Shown here piece after piece: positions 1 to 12,100 of a stretch of DNA of 64,000 nt. The DNA lies in assembly GCF_016545825.1 (NCBI RefSeq), contig NC_052620.1, positions 14,260,001-14,324,000 on the forward strand. The letters are read 5' to 3'. The notes beneath the pieces were generated by a model. The model did not search any database and was not told the origin of the DNA. It was given only the letters and a program-made list of their open reading frames with translations. Origin of the DNA: Eucalyptus grandis. Taxonomy: Eukaryota; Streptophyta; Magnoliopsida; Myrtales; Myrtaceae. Position 1 is the stretch's first letter, and every line of letters begins with the position of its first letter. The position numbers and the translations under genes are program-made.

Positions 1-255
1 GACAGGCTGTCAAAGAAACAGGGCAAAGGTTCCGAGAGACGATTCTTGCTCTTGGAGGTGGAAAAGCGCCACTACAGGTTCAGAAGTTGAAATTTTCCAT
101 CATCTACTTTTATTATTCTCACAATCTAGTTTGTTTTACTTGATGTCCTCACTGTACCAATTTGCTTTACCCAGGTCTTCATTGAATTTCGAGGACGTGA
201 GCCTTCGCCCGAGGCATTACTGAGGCATAATGGCCTGTTGCCAGTTGCAGCATAA
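1..255 (+). CDS. Oligopeptidase A-like M3 metallopeptidase, 3' end only (gene 0, last two exons)
   Basis: This is the end of an oligopeptidase gene whose remainder lies left of the window. The penultimate exon is 6-77 (acceptor AG at 4-5, donor GT at 78-79) and the last exon is 175-255 with a TAA stop. The two exons encode the last 50 residues, beginning [20 protein letters not shown] and ending LLPVAA. They match exons 16 and 17 of gene 1 (20757-20828 and 20926-21006); the three base differences I noted are all synonymous, so this C-terminus was recently under purifying selection or was recently duplicated. The family is M3A, thimet oligopeptidase/OpdA-like, and the C-terminal helices close over the active-site cleft. 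Whether the rest of the gene is intact cannot be seen here. Confidence 0.93.
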
Positions 256-2146
256 TGCTGTCCTAATGGTTACTTCCGTTGCTATGGGCCAGAACGAAGG
301 TTGGCGTCCTGGACAATTTCCTAGTAATTAGTTCACCTTCGGTTCATGCCAAGCAGCACAATTTGATCGTCAAAAAGAAATTTCCAAATGAGTGTACTAT
401 TTTTTAGCCTTTTCCCCCTAATGTACATTGGTTACTATAGTAAGAATATATGTATGGATCAAGGGGAGACTAGACAGCTTCTGAAGCTGAAGAGTTTGAA
501 ATTTCTTAACCTCATATGGATTTCTTGCAAGTCTTTGAATTCTAAAACCTGAAATGACCATCCATCTGAATCTCGATGTTCTTTCTTTTGTCTACAATAA
601 TTGATTGAATCTCGAGCAAGATCAGCTTTCTACTTGGGAGTATTCCACGAATAAGATCAGCTTGTATGTGAGGGTTGCATGTCAGTGCGATCTTTCTAGT
701 ATTCAGTTAAGGTGGTAGCACGAAAAGGAAGAAAAATGATTGTATACAGAAGAAGGCACTGAAAATAGTCCTGGTGGTTGATAAAGGAGCTGTACTTTGA
801 GTTTGTATGAATATATGGTAGTGGTATTGTACAGTTCTCTTAATTTTCAAAAAAATGAGAGCAACGCTAATAGAAGTAGCGGTAGGAGAGTGCAAATAAC
901 CATTCCTAGCATGCCCAATAAAATAAATGAAAGCATTCCAACAGAGTTCGAGCGATAGACTCCGGCAATTTTGACTTTTGAAGTTCGCCACAACCCAATG
1001 GACTTCCGACATCCAGTCGCCAATCCCTCCTGATGCCTGTTGAAGTTGCAAAACCTAGCCTGGACTGGAGCAGAGACAGGAAGTGATTTCTATCCTCCAA
1101 ACCTCAGTACCACAGACAGCCAATTGGTGAAACAGCCAAGTTCCACTAAATCAAACCATCTTTAGTGGCCAAGCTAATGTGCATTGCAAGCCATGTAATA
1201 AACCATTGCCTTGGTATACATGGGTTGAACCAAACAAGTTACCGCCTGGGCACCCTCAATCCTTAACTCTTAAAGCATTCCACAGGAGTTTACTTGCAAA
1301 TGACCCCATTAGCAACAGAAGAATTTGGCCATCTGACAAATACCAACCGGAATCTGCACTGCACTAAAGCCTCTGATCTAGCCGGGGGCCAAAACTTGCG
1401 TGAATCAAATGTAATATTAGCTACTCTCGGTCGAGAATGTAGAGCAGAAGCATTGACAATTTTGCTACTGAAGTGGTTGAGTAGAGAGCCAAGGAGATGC
1501 CCATTCATCACGCCACATTAAAGGCAGATCTTCCATCGCCAATGACATGCTCAATCAAATGACATGCATCATTTGTAAGCTATTTATAGTAATAACGATC
1601 ACTGTCATCATCAGTAGTAGCAACATACCTAAATTTTAATGATGTATTTTGGTAAAGGAATCATCTTTAGTGTACTAAAAGTCGTACAACTTTGTCATAA
1701 AAGTGTAATTGAGTTCTAAACCTTTCAAGAAATTCAATTGAGTCCTAAGAGGGTGTGTAATTGAATGCGAGCACTGCCAACCTCAAGAGTATGGAATCCA
1801 GCCTACTTGCTCTGCTGCAGAGGCAGATATTTAACAGGGCTAGAATGATGTCGACCAAGACCCATGGTTTGTCTTATAATTTATTTGGAGGACATACTTA
1901 ACATTACAGTTCAATTCCTTTACATTCCAATTTTCTCGAACTTGAAAAAAATGAATCAATTGACTTTTTTTTTTTTTTTCAGTTTCACTCCTCAGCACCT
2001 ATACAATTTGAAATTTGTGATGCTAATGTCTATCCACTATATTTGTTTATATTATTGTCCTAAACATGTTGTAAGGACATCTTTATATATCATGAAAAAA
2101 TGGGTTGGAGAATTAAATCCATAACAGGCATACACAAACACAAATG

Positions 2147-2276
2147 GAGTAATTGGATCTGGAATACATTAACGTATGTACAAATAAAAACTCAAGAAAA
2201 AGTCTAGCAACAAAATAGGAATATTGCAAAAACCCCCGAGTAATTGGATCTGGAATACATTAACGTATGTACAAAT
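2147..2276 (+). repeat. Short direct duplication (39 bp, twice) private to copy A
   Basis: The 39 bases at 2147-2185 recur at 2238-2276. Copy B has the first occurrence (around 23360) but at the second position has different sequence (about 23453-23500). The second occurrence therefore looks like a patch copied from about 90 bases upstream. Confidence 0.75.
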
Positions 2277-3768
2277 GCCCCTATCTCAAAATAGACCCTA
2301 AAGTTAATGATTTCGTCTCAATTGATCTCCCATCTCACCAGGAACAAAAATCTTCGCCAGACAACAACCATATACATATCACGTGCCATTATTTCTGCCA
2401 TGAATAGGGGCATATTTTGTCGGAAAATGTCTGGACTCAATTTTCAAATTTTCCAAATAAAACTCTAATCTTCAAAAGTCTAAACTAAATCCTAGTCCTC
2501 AAATCTTTCCATTGTTCTCTCTCGATTAGTTCACTACCATCGTCACTAGAAGTGGCAACATGAGTAAAAGACTTACTCTCTAACTTATATTTAGTGGGCT
2601 GGGTTGTGTGTGAGCTATTTAAAATTTTGAAGTAATGAGAAAAAGTCCATGCTTTGGCTTGAGGAGTGTGCTCATAGCGAGGCTTGTGTGACAAAATGAC
2701 CCTATTTTGTGTGACGCTGACCAGCGATTTCTCAAACCTCTGCATTTCTTTAGAGATTTTAATATTCTAACAAATGGGAAATAACACTAATAGTGTCGAA
2801 ACTTTGGCATGTTGGGCAACATTATCCTTAAACTTTTAATTCATTTATATTGGCCTTAAACTACTAAGAAATTATTCAATGTAGTTTTTAAACTTTTAAT
2901 TTGTGCGATTTAGTTTCTCAACTTTCTAACGAAATCAAATTCGTTCTTTTGTATTTTCCACAAGTTTTCATGATTACACTATTGCACAAATTTTAGAATA
3001 TATTTTCATTTCAATCTCTTTCCTAAATCAATAGAAAAAAAAAAGCTATTCTTTGAATTACTTTTTTAGTCTTCATAAAATATTAAGATAGTTTGGTTTA
3101 AGTAAGTTTTAGCTTATGATCTCTATAATAATAAAAGTAAAAACTCATTTAACGCCGTATCGGATTGATATTCCTACTATTTTCTATCCATAAGGATATT
3201 AGCAAACAAAATTAATCTATTTATATTAATTGGTACTTACCCAATCTAAGTGTTTAAACGGGAAATCCAAAGATATATATTTTATCAATCTAAAAACTTA
3301 CATACAAGTTTAGATAATTGAAAATCTTATTGGTCTAAAAGAAAAGGAACAAGATCTAGATTAATATAAGTATGAATATCTATGGTTTTATAAGTATGAG
3401 TATCTATAGACTCATTGAATGAATTAAAAGTCTAAGATGATAGTTACATTGGGTTAAAGTTTAAGGATTAGTAGTGTCAATTTATTTTACAACCAATTAA
3501 AGAAAAAGGACTTTTTTAATATTTGAAGAATTTGCTACTTTATCTATTTACTTTTTAACAAAATTTTTCGGCATTATCTCATGAAATCTGAATTCCCAAT
3601 ATCTTATCACAACCTCCACTCCACCCAACTGAAGCCACGATTACAAAAGCCAGCAGTAAAAGACCAAAATATAAACCTCATGAGAAAAACATCCCTTTCA
3701 GGTGGATTGTAAATACCAACTAAAAAAAAAGTTGATGATTAATATATTAAAAACTAAAGTGAGGTACC

Positions 3769-4010
3769 CACTGGTGAGTAACTATATTGGTTGAGAGCTT
3801 CTTCTTCATCACCGGGATCGAAAGTTTGAAACCCGTAGTGGCTAGCGTTTTAAGTGGGGAAACATGGTGGTAGGATTCTATACTAGTCTCTCCCAAGGTA
3901 TTGATGCTTGGTTCGATGTGCCGTTCGGGCACTAAACATGCTATGAATTGCTAATTAGCATAAGCGAAAGGTGGGTCCAGCGGATCCTCGGTTAAAAAAA
4001 AAAAAAAAAA
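3769..4010 (+). mobile_element. tRNA-derived SINE, copy A
   Basis: The element shows an A-box-like stretch (TATATTGGTTGAGAGC, 3784-3799) followed by a B-box-like stretch (GATCGAAAGTTTGAAACCC, about 3818-3836). It ends in a run of about 20 A. The flanks carry an imperfect target-site duplication of about 17 bp, beginning AACTAAAGTGAGGT at 3752 and AACTAAATTGAGGT at 4012. The RNA polymerase III promoter boxes, A tail and TSD are the hallmarks of plant tRNA-related SINEs. The same insertion is present in the duplicated block at 25007-25196, so it predates the duplication. Confidence 0.75.
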
Positions 4011-5228
4011 AAACTAAATTGAGGTGCCGTATCATAAAAGCTAGAAAAGCCATTTCTAAATGCTTGGTGCGTCGCTTGCGTCCAAATTTAGAGGAGTCCT
4101 TTTCATCGAGAAACTTCAAAAGATTGTAGAGATCATGTCCGAGAATCATCGCACGGTACGAGAATAATTTATTATGGACTGCATAATCCTATGATTAAAA
4201 GATTGTTTCTAGTTCGTCGGCAGCACCAGGTGTCCACGGAAATGGAAGAAAAACGAGGCAAAAAGAGCCTTTGGGAGATAGACGAGGCACGCTCTGCTGA
4301 ATGCAAAGTAAACAAGTATGCACTTCATACCTGTAAACCAGAAGCGTGATTGAGATTTGCAACCCTAGATCCATGGTCCCAGAAAGATATGGCCTGTAAC
4401 TTTAGTTGTTCGCAACTGATTTTCAGTTATATTATTTAAGGCCACAGTGAGAATGGTTTAGGTCTTTTTTCTGGCATGTATGTAGTTTATGTTCACAAGC
4501 TCTTTATATGTACGTCATTGTCTTCCCCAAAAAGCTTTTGTAGTTCTTTTTCTGATCAGCTCACTTCATTTCCTGCATTCCAAGATTTTCCTATTTCATG
4601 AATCCGCACTAAGGCTGCATCTCAATAAATCACCCAACCTCACGAGTTGATATATTGACCTTGAATGACTACTCTTATCGGAAAAAAAAGGAAAAAAACA
4701 TATAATGGATGCACATTTTACACACTTGGTTAGTGGATCATGTTGGGTTCCACCTTAGACATACTTGCCAACGACTTATGTAAACAGGTTGCAAATGCAT
4801 TTCATGGATACTATAATACTCCTTTATAAGTTTCACTTACCACAATAATATAAACTATATTTAACTATTACTAACATAGTGGTAATAGGTATTGAGCGAG
4901 TACAACATGATTGTTCGTTTCAATTGACATGGCTTTTAGACTATAGTTGATTCTATGGTTAAATAAATATGGAAAAGGTATATGTGTTGAGAAATTGTAA
5001 TTTTGAGGTCTATGGATCTACTTATATTAGCAAACACAGCTTGAATTCAATTTTTGGGAAGGGTATCTACCATTTCACAACGACAATGATAATCTGCCAT
5101 CAAATGGAATAAATGATGAATTGATCTTATAGTTTACACCAATAATCTTTTCGGTTCATACTGTAATAAAAAGTAGCATGGAAAGTAAATTGTTTCCATC
5201 TAAAGAATCAATTTCTTATATGATCGAT

Positions 5229-5655
5229 GCAGGACTTCGAGTTCCCCCCATACGATGCAATCGAGGCCAAGCATGTCCGTCCTGGGATGTACGCTCTCTT
5301 GAAGAAGTTGGTATGAACGATCTTTTTGTCTATCTCGTATGATCGATGTTTGTCAAGATTGTTGTTTGAGGTCTTATTGTTTGTAATGTGTGTATTGTGC
5401 CGAAGGAGAGTGATTTGGAGGAACTAGAGAGGACGGTGGAGCCATCTTGGCCGAAGCTCGTGGAGCCATTGGAGAAGATTGTGGATCGATTGTATGTCGT
5501 CTGGGCGATCATTAAACATCTCAAGAACGTCAAGGACACAGCTGAGCTGCGTGCTGCAATAAAGGAAGTCCTGGTAATTTCTTTCGCGTTGGTGTTGGTT
5601 CTCCTGGACTAGGATATCTTAGATAGATCTTGAAATGATCTATTGGGTAATGAGT
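5229..5655 (+). pseudogene. Truncated fragment of a gene-2-type oligopeptidase gene (part of exon 1, exon 2, part of intron 2)
   Basis: Bases 5229-5310 match exon 1 of gene 2 from codon 13 onward, 5311-5405 match intron 1, and 5406-5573 match the whole 168-base exon 2. Similarity continues into intron 2 to about 5655. The start codon and first 12 codons are absent, and nothing of exons 3-17 follows; the next gene begins with its own ATG at 6139. The exon 2 frame is still open ([20 protein letters not shown] and onward), with one change at its last codon (CTG where genes 1 and 2 have CAG). It is closer to gene 2 than to gene 1: it shares the [17 protein letters not shown] form of exon 1. I read it as what is left of a third gene after deletion, not as a functional exon pair. 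Confidence 0.88.
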
Positions 5656-5700
5656 AGGGCGTGGGGCGGCAGTGCGGTGGTGGGTGAAGCAGCAGCCAGC

Positions 5701-5803
5701 AAGAGGAGGGAAGAAGAAGAAGAAGAGAAGAAGAAGTGGGGTTTCGGCCGAGAGAAGGGGAAAGAGAGGAGAAAGAGGAGAGAGAGAAAGGGAAATTACG
5801 TGC
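5701..5803. repeat. GA-rich low-complexity tract
   Basis: Purine-rich GAA/GAGA repeats fill this stretch on the + strand, just after similarity to intron 2 of gene 2 ends and upstream of gene 1. The open frame through it (KRREEEEEEKKK) is a product of composition, not a gene. Confidence 0.7.
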
Positions 5804-5815
5804 TTGCCGTTGATT

Positions 5816-6138
5816 TAGGATTTTTATTTTTTTATTTTTGGAATCCTAGCCGGTTCCGATTCTGGTTGGCCGGCGCTCACCCCTATTGGCCACAGGCTCA
5901 GTGCCGACGGCCACTCTCCTTATTATAGTCAACATGCTCCGGCCACCATCGCCGTCCTTGTCTCCATCGATACGCGAGATACCATTCCCTCTCGAGGAAG
6001 TCATTCCCTTGCCCTCTCTGGTCCTCCTCCTTCTCCTTCTGCCTCCAAAACCCGCGCAGACCCACGTCTCTGTCCCTATCCACCACCTGCTCCTCCGCCT
6101 CCGCCTCCACCCGGCCGATCGCTCCCTGAGCTCCGCCC
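5816..6138 (+). promoter_or_regulatory. Presumed proximal promoter and 5' UTR of gene 1
   Basis: Only about 480 bases separate the truncated gene fragment from the gene 1 start codon, so the core promoter must be short or lie within the fragment. The stretch has a CCAAT-type pentamer in reverse (CTATTGG near 5882) and a weak TATA-like TTATTATAG near 5920. The pyrimidine-rich run at about 6000-6138 resembles the segment just before the gene 2 ATG (33480-33609), including a shared CACCACCTGCTCCTCCGC, which supports a conserved 5' UTR. The transcription start cannot be fixed from sequence. Confidence 0.4.
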
Positions 6139-9100
6139 ATGGCTGATGCTGGTGTCGAGAGCAATCCCCTCTTGCAGGACTTCGACTTCCCACCCTTCAG
6201 CGCCGTCGAGGCCAAGCACGTCCGTCCTGGGATTCTGGCTCTATTGAAGAATCTGGTATGGTCCTCGTTTTGTCTCTGTCGTTTGATCGTTTTTTGTTGA
6301 TATTATTGTTTGATGTCTTGGCATTTGTAATGTGTTTGTGGGAATGCCGCAGGAGAGTGATCTGGAGGAATTGGAGAGGACGGTGGAACCATCGTGGCCG
6401 AAGCTCGTGGAGCCATTGGAGAAGATTGTGGATCGATTGTATGTCGTCTGGGGAATCATCAATCATCTCAAGTCCGTCAAGGATACAGCTGAGTTGCGTG
6501 CCGCCATAGAGGAAGTGCAGGTAATTTCGTTCTCTCGGTCTTGGTTCACTCGGACTACGATCTCTTAAGTAGTTCTCGAAATGATTTATCGAGTAATGTA
6601 AAGTGGTGAGTTAGAAGACATAATTGTGTTCTGGAGTAGGAGATGGCCTCTCTTGTTGCCTCTAGATAAGTATCTTTGTCACTCTAGCATGCTATGGGCT
6701 GGTTGATTCATTGATATCCATTTAGCTTTTATGCTTTTTAAAATCTTGAATAGTGATGCTTACATTGGCTTACTTTTGTAATGCAGGCAGAGAAGGTTAA
6801 GTTTCAGCTTAGACTCGGGCAAAGTAAGCCTATTTACAATGCTTTTGAAGCTCTTCAAGAGTCGCCTGATTGGAACCTGCTGAGCGATGCTCAAAAACGT
6901 ATAGTGGAAAGTGAGTAAAACATATGTCCTTTGATCACCTAATGTTTGTCTTTTGAGTAATACATAGTATTTCATACATTCAATTTATATCATTGTACTT
7001 TCATTGATTTGTAGTGCTTGTCCTTTATAATGAGATTGGTTGACATTCGGTTTAAAAATAATCTTGTTGCAGACCAAATAAAGGAAGCAGTTCTGAATGG
7101 GGTTGCCCTAGAAGACGGTAAAAGAGAAGAGTTTAACGAAATTGAGCAGGTGTAATGCGTTTTACCAATATGTCAAATAAATTGAAATCTCTGTGTTGGT
7201 GGCAGTGACAAAGTAAGGTGTTTTTGGTTTAGTATATATAATGTTTTGTTTGATTGGCTTATGAGCATATATATGGATGTACACACACATAGCATGGATT
7301 TCAAGTGGATCCTGCGTCTAGTCAATGAAGACACACTATGGTGGTGCATAAAACTTAGATTCTTTCCTGCACTTCCAATCTCACTTATACAGAGAATTTC
7401 AAAGTGAACCCCACATCTTGTTGATGAAGGCACACTATGGAAATGCATAAAATTGAACTTCTTTCCTGTACTTCTAGTCTCATCTATTTTATCTTTTGTT
7501 AAGCTCAGCCTCTCAAATCTGTACCCTTTCCAGCACTCCTGTTGGTGGATTTTTATGTCAATGCCTTACCCACTATCAGTACTTACCTATTATATATGTG
7601 GCCTCCTCATATATATCTTGAACTCATGTAAATCATTTTTCAACATCTCTCTTACAAAAAGAACAAATGTCAAGTTAAATGAAAACAAAGAATAAGTGTA
7701 GAATTCTATTACCAGTAGGAGCATGTTGACCATAGCGTTGGTTCTTTATTTAATTCAAGGGGCTCTAATACTCTCTCATTCCAGTGGATGCTTTGCTTGT
7801 CCTGCACCTATTGGTTTACAAAGTGATGTAATCAGACAAAGTCCTCCCTAGTAAGCAAGACTAAGTTGCCCAAATAATCCTAATACTTTGGTCAAAGAGA
7901 TCCAGTTGTGATGTCACCTTTATTCGAGAAAATAAAATATTTAGGTTCAGTAGAGAGTACTTGAAGTACAAAGGGAAGGGTTGAAGAAATTAACCCAAGT
8001 AACGAAAACAATTGTTAGAAGGAAGAGTTTAGAACAACGAGTCATTCAAACTATTTTACTATTTTAAAGAAGAGTTTAAGGTTGAAATATGTTGAGAGAA
8101 GAGGACGATGTGAGGTTGAAATCATCTACATGTGGCTAACTCGTGTATTCTTCATTTAACAAGTGAGAGTGCTAGTATGAACAAAATAAAGGAGTTAGGG
8201 AAGAGAATAAGAACACAGAAATTTATAGTGGTTCGGCTTAATCCAAGCCTACGTCCACTCTCCCACGATAACAGCCTTCTTGGCTGGATTCCACTATGCA
8301 ATCAACAAGAGATTACAACTCCGAGTGCAAACACTTAGTAGTAGATCACACTATCTCACTAAGTCACTCTCTTGGTATTTCTCTCACGATTACAAACGTT
8401 TAAGCTCTCAAGAGACAAGTATATGATCTAAAGTCGCTTAGACTTTGGAATTATAAATTCTACGCTCCGTCTCTTACTTGCTCATCGGTCCATGATCTTC
8501 TTAAATACTCCTCCACTTCCAAACTACCGTTGGACAGCATCCCGGAGAATCGTCTTCCAATATACCCATTGGACAGCTCTGTATCTTAGAAGATTTGGTA
8601 GCCGTTGAGTGACAAAGGTAAAATCCCAAATTGATTCCGATCGCCCATACAAACGAAATCTTGGTTTCCATAAGTAAAGCTTCTTCGTATAGAAAGATCT
8701 TGTCTTCAACATCCAATCGTCAATCAATTAGATTGAATCAATCAAATTAATCTTGATGTGGAATCCAAACCAGATCACTAGCCGTTGTATGATTGGGCTT
8801 GAGTTACGATTCATCGAATCTGGATGTAAAGTCCGAGTCTTGAGACTTTACGATATGAGTCTTGAGACTTTACAACCTGGGTCTTTAGACTTTACAATCT
8901 GAGTCTCAGACTTTACAATCCGAGTCCGTACCCGGTTCGGCTTCAAAGATAGAGTCTCGTCTTCGGACTTTGAGTCTTGAGTCTCGGCGGTCTTCGGACT
9001 TTGAGTCTCGAGTCGGGTAGTCTTCAGACTTTGATAATATCCTCTACATGTTCTATTATCTGCATGGTCTATTACTCAACCATCAAACATGTTAGTAGCC

Positions 9101-12100
9101 TTTGATTTATTTTGTCATCTTCAAAACATCATAAGGGATTTCCCTAACAATCTCCCCTTTTTGATGATGACAAAACAATCTCTGAATATGCAGATTTAAA
9201 AATTTAAATCAAAGGATATCAGAAGATAGAAAATAATTGCAGCTCAATATTATGCAATAAATAATATCAACCAATCAGCACATATGCATATTCATATCTT
9301 CTCCCCCTTTTGTCATAATCAAAAAGCGATAATGGATTCACGTAGAGAATGATAACAATATCTTGCATGAATCACAATTTCGAAAAATCAGCTTTTATCG
9401 AATATTAAAGATATGCAATATAGCTCACTTCGATTATATCAGTAAATATCCAATAAAAATCACGGATGCATCATAAAATTCACGTACCATTTTTGTCATA
9501 ATAAAATGATAATATCAATATGAGATTTGTTAATGACAAAAGGTAATAAGAGATGCACTAACCGGATTTTGTAGAATAAATTCTGACACAATTACCTTTC
9601 CTTCCATCCATAATAAGATCACGATCAATCAAAAAGATTTTTCCATAATTGATCAAAGCTCCCCCTCAATTTGTTGCCTTTTTGAGGTGATCACGATTCT
9701 TTTCCTTTTCTTTGGATTCGATTTCTCCCCTTGATTTCCTCATCGGATTCTGAGTGCGGTTCGAATGAGACTCGATTACGAGTCTGTCTGAGTTAGACTC
9801 AGATTCTGAATGTGCCATCAAGCATAGATTTCTTTGCTCATCATCTTCTTTCATGATTCTTTTCTGGCCATTCTGCTTGTATTGACTTCTTCCACTGAAT
9901 TTCCTTTCTTTTCTACTCAGCTTTTTGAATTTCTTGACCATAAAGGCAAATTCTTCATCATCCATGTCATTTTCTGAATCTGTTTCATCAAAAACAGCAT
10001 TAGATATTAAAGCAATGGACTTCTTACCTTCAGGATCTTCGTCATTAAGTTGTTCCACTTCATAGGATTGAAGAGTGCCGATCAATTCATCAACGGAGAG
10101 TGGCATAATCCTTTGAGTCTCCCGGATTGAGGTCTTGACATGGTTCCAATCTTTTGAAAGACCTCACAAGAGTTTGTTGACCTTCATTGGGGAAGAAATA
10201 GGATGACCTTGACATGCCAAACCGTTTACAATTTTTTTGTCTCTTTTACACGATCGGTCCCTTCATATGTAACATGAAGTTTATCCCAAACTTCTTTTGA
10301 TAGGAGCGGGGGCTTTGGTGTTTTTGTCTTTGCCATTCTTATTTGATGTAGACGCAGCAATGGGGTTGATTCCTCTTTCCACAACATCCCATTGTAAGAG
10401 ATCTCTGGATCTTAGGAATGCTTTCATTTTGTTCTTCCATACATCGTATTCCTTTCCATCAAAATATGGTGGCCTTGTGTTGCTTTGCCCTTCCATAAGT
10501 CCTAGTGCCAACATACTAGCCATAAAGAATCTTTAGCTCAAAAGTAAAAACACTTTTATAAACCGAGCACTTGGCTCTGATACCAATTGAGAGTGCTAGT
10601 ATGAACAAAATAAAGGAGTTAGGGAAGAGAATAAGAACACAGAAATTTATAGTGGTTCGGCTTAATCCAAGCCTACGTCCACTCTCCCACGATAACAGCC
10701 TTCTTGGCTGGATTCCACTATGCAATCAACAAGAGATTACAACTCCGAGTGCAAACACTTAGTAGTAGATCACACTATCTCACTAAGTCACTCTCTTGGT
10801 ATTTCTCTCACGATTACAAACGTTTAAGCTCTCAAGAGACAAGTATATGATCTAAAGTCGCTTAGACTTTGGAATTATAAATTCTACGCTCCGTCTCTTA
10901 CTTGCTCATCGGTCCATGATCTTCTTAAATACTCCTCCACTTCCAAACTACCGTTGGACAGCATCCGGAGAATCGTCTTCCAATATACCCATTGGACAGC
11001 TCTGTATCTTAGAAGATTTGGTAGCCGTTGAGTGACAAAGGTAAAATCCCAAATTGATTCCGATCGCCCATACAAACGAAATCTTGGTTTCCATAAGTAA
11101 AGCTTCTTCGTATAGAAAGATCTTGTCTTCAACATCCAATCGTCAATCAATTAGATTGAATCAATCAAATTAATCTTGATGTGGAATCCAAACCAGATCA
11201 CTAGCCGTTGTATGATTGGGCTTGAGTTACGATTCATCGAATCTGGATGTAAAGTCCGAGTCTTGAGACTTTACGATATGAGTCTTGAGACTTTACAACC
11301 TGGGTCTTTAGACTTTACAATCTGAGTCTGTAGACTTTACAATCCGAGTCGTACCCAGTTCGGCTTCAGCATAGAGTCTGTCTTCGGACTTTGAGTCTTG
11401 AGTCCGACGGTCTTCGGACTTTGAGTCTCGAGTCCGGGGCAGTCTTGGACTTTGATAATATCCTCTACATGTTCTATTATCTGCATGGTCTATTACTCAA
11501 CCATCAAACATGTTAGTAGCCTTTGATTTATTTTGTCATCTTCAAAACATCATAAGGGATTTCCCTAACAACAAGCAGCTCCAAAAATGCCTCATGTAGG
11601 GGATTTTCCAGACCATAACCGATGTAGAACGACGGTCTCATGGTAGGGAGCCCAATCAAATGAGAACATGAAAAAAAAAAAAATTCCAACAAACAATTAC
11701 TCAAAATGAGTAAATTCTTTAGGCATTACACCCAATGCTTCCTAAGGGTTATATCTAGGGTATCCTAAGCATCACACCTAATAAAAAAATTACATCATGC
11801 AATCCCAAAGCAAAAAATTGCCAGTTTTTATTAATTGTCAACTCTATTGAAAAGATAGAATTGCAACAATGTATGGATTCTTAATATTCTACTTCTAGTT
11901 GAAATAGGAAACCTCTAAACAAGAAACATAATTGAAATAAGAAACATAATATTCTCCTTAAACTGAAAAAAAGGACACTTTGTAAAATCCTAATATTTAC
12001 TATTTTGTTTTTTATTTTAATAGGGAGGTAATTCATTAAAAAGGCATTAAAGATATGCAAAACCATTTACAAAATCAAGTACAGGAGGAGGAGTCTAGTT

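Larger units (their letters stand above)
1..5218 (+). repeat. Segmental tandem duplication, copy A
   Basis: This block is repeated at 20752-26436. Base 1 aligns with 20752, and similarity runs through the gene's last exons, the intergenic spacer and a SINE, to about 5218 where the two copies part. Reading them side by side shows scattered substitutions plus indels. Copy A lacks most of a block present in copy B at 22720-23068 and carries a private 39-base duplication at 2238-2276. The left end of the duplication is outside the window. Confidence 0.93.
256..5228. other. Intergenic spacer A, no gene recognised
   Basis: This AT-rich spacer lies between gene 0 and the type-2 gene fragment. It holds a SINE at 3769-4010, poly-T/poly-A runs and short open frames. 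The minus-strand frame at 906-1100 has a longer counterpart in copy B (21446-21853), but the two are not collinear over their full length and have no recognisable domain, so I do not call a gene. A second minus-strand frame at 2485-2745 is likewise unassigned and is shortened in copy B. The 3' UTR of gene 0 must lie in the first few hundred bases; no clear poly(A) signal stands out. Confidence 0.6.
8164..11570 (-). mobile_element. Non-autonomous SIRE-like LTR retrotransposon with gag remnants only, in intron 4 of gene 1
   Basis: Two near-identical direct repeats (8164-9150 and 10588-11570) begin TGAGAGTGCTAG and end CCCTAACA, and enclose 1437 bases. The insertion is flanked by a perfect 5-bp target-site duplication ACAAG (8159-8163 and 11571-11575). 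Next to the right LTR is a minus-strand primer-binding site, TGGTATCAGAGCCA (complement at 10572-10585), matching initiator tRNA-Met. Next to the left LTR is a polypurine tract (minus strand of 9151-9163), so the element lies on the minus strand. The interior holds only gag-like pieces, with no protease, integrase or reverse transcriptase. Its PPT with the preceding purine-rich tail, PBS and gag resemble the SIRE/Maximus Copia lineage. It sits within an intron and leaves all exons and splice sites intact. Confidence 0.92.

Noticed and set aside
3818..3836. Functional tRNA gene in the SINE at 3769
   Set aside because: Only A- and B-box resemblance; no cloverleaf with an anticodon arm can be drawn, and a poly(A) tail and TSD are present.
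5635..5928. 97-codon plus-strand frame rich in Glu/Lys/Arg
   Set aside because: Low-complexity GA tract, no homology that I recognise.
5846..6215. Minus-strand Arg-rich frames of 105-115 codons before gene 1
   Set aside because: They overlap the GC- and pyrimidine-rich leader and exon 1 of gene 1 on the opposite strand; Arg-rich wording is what antisense of a CT-rich leader gives.
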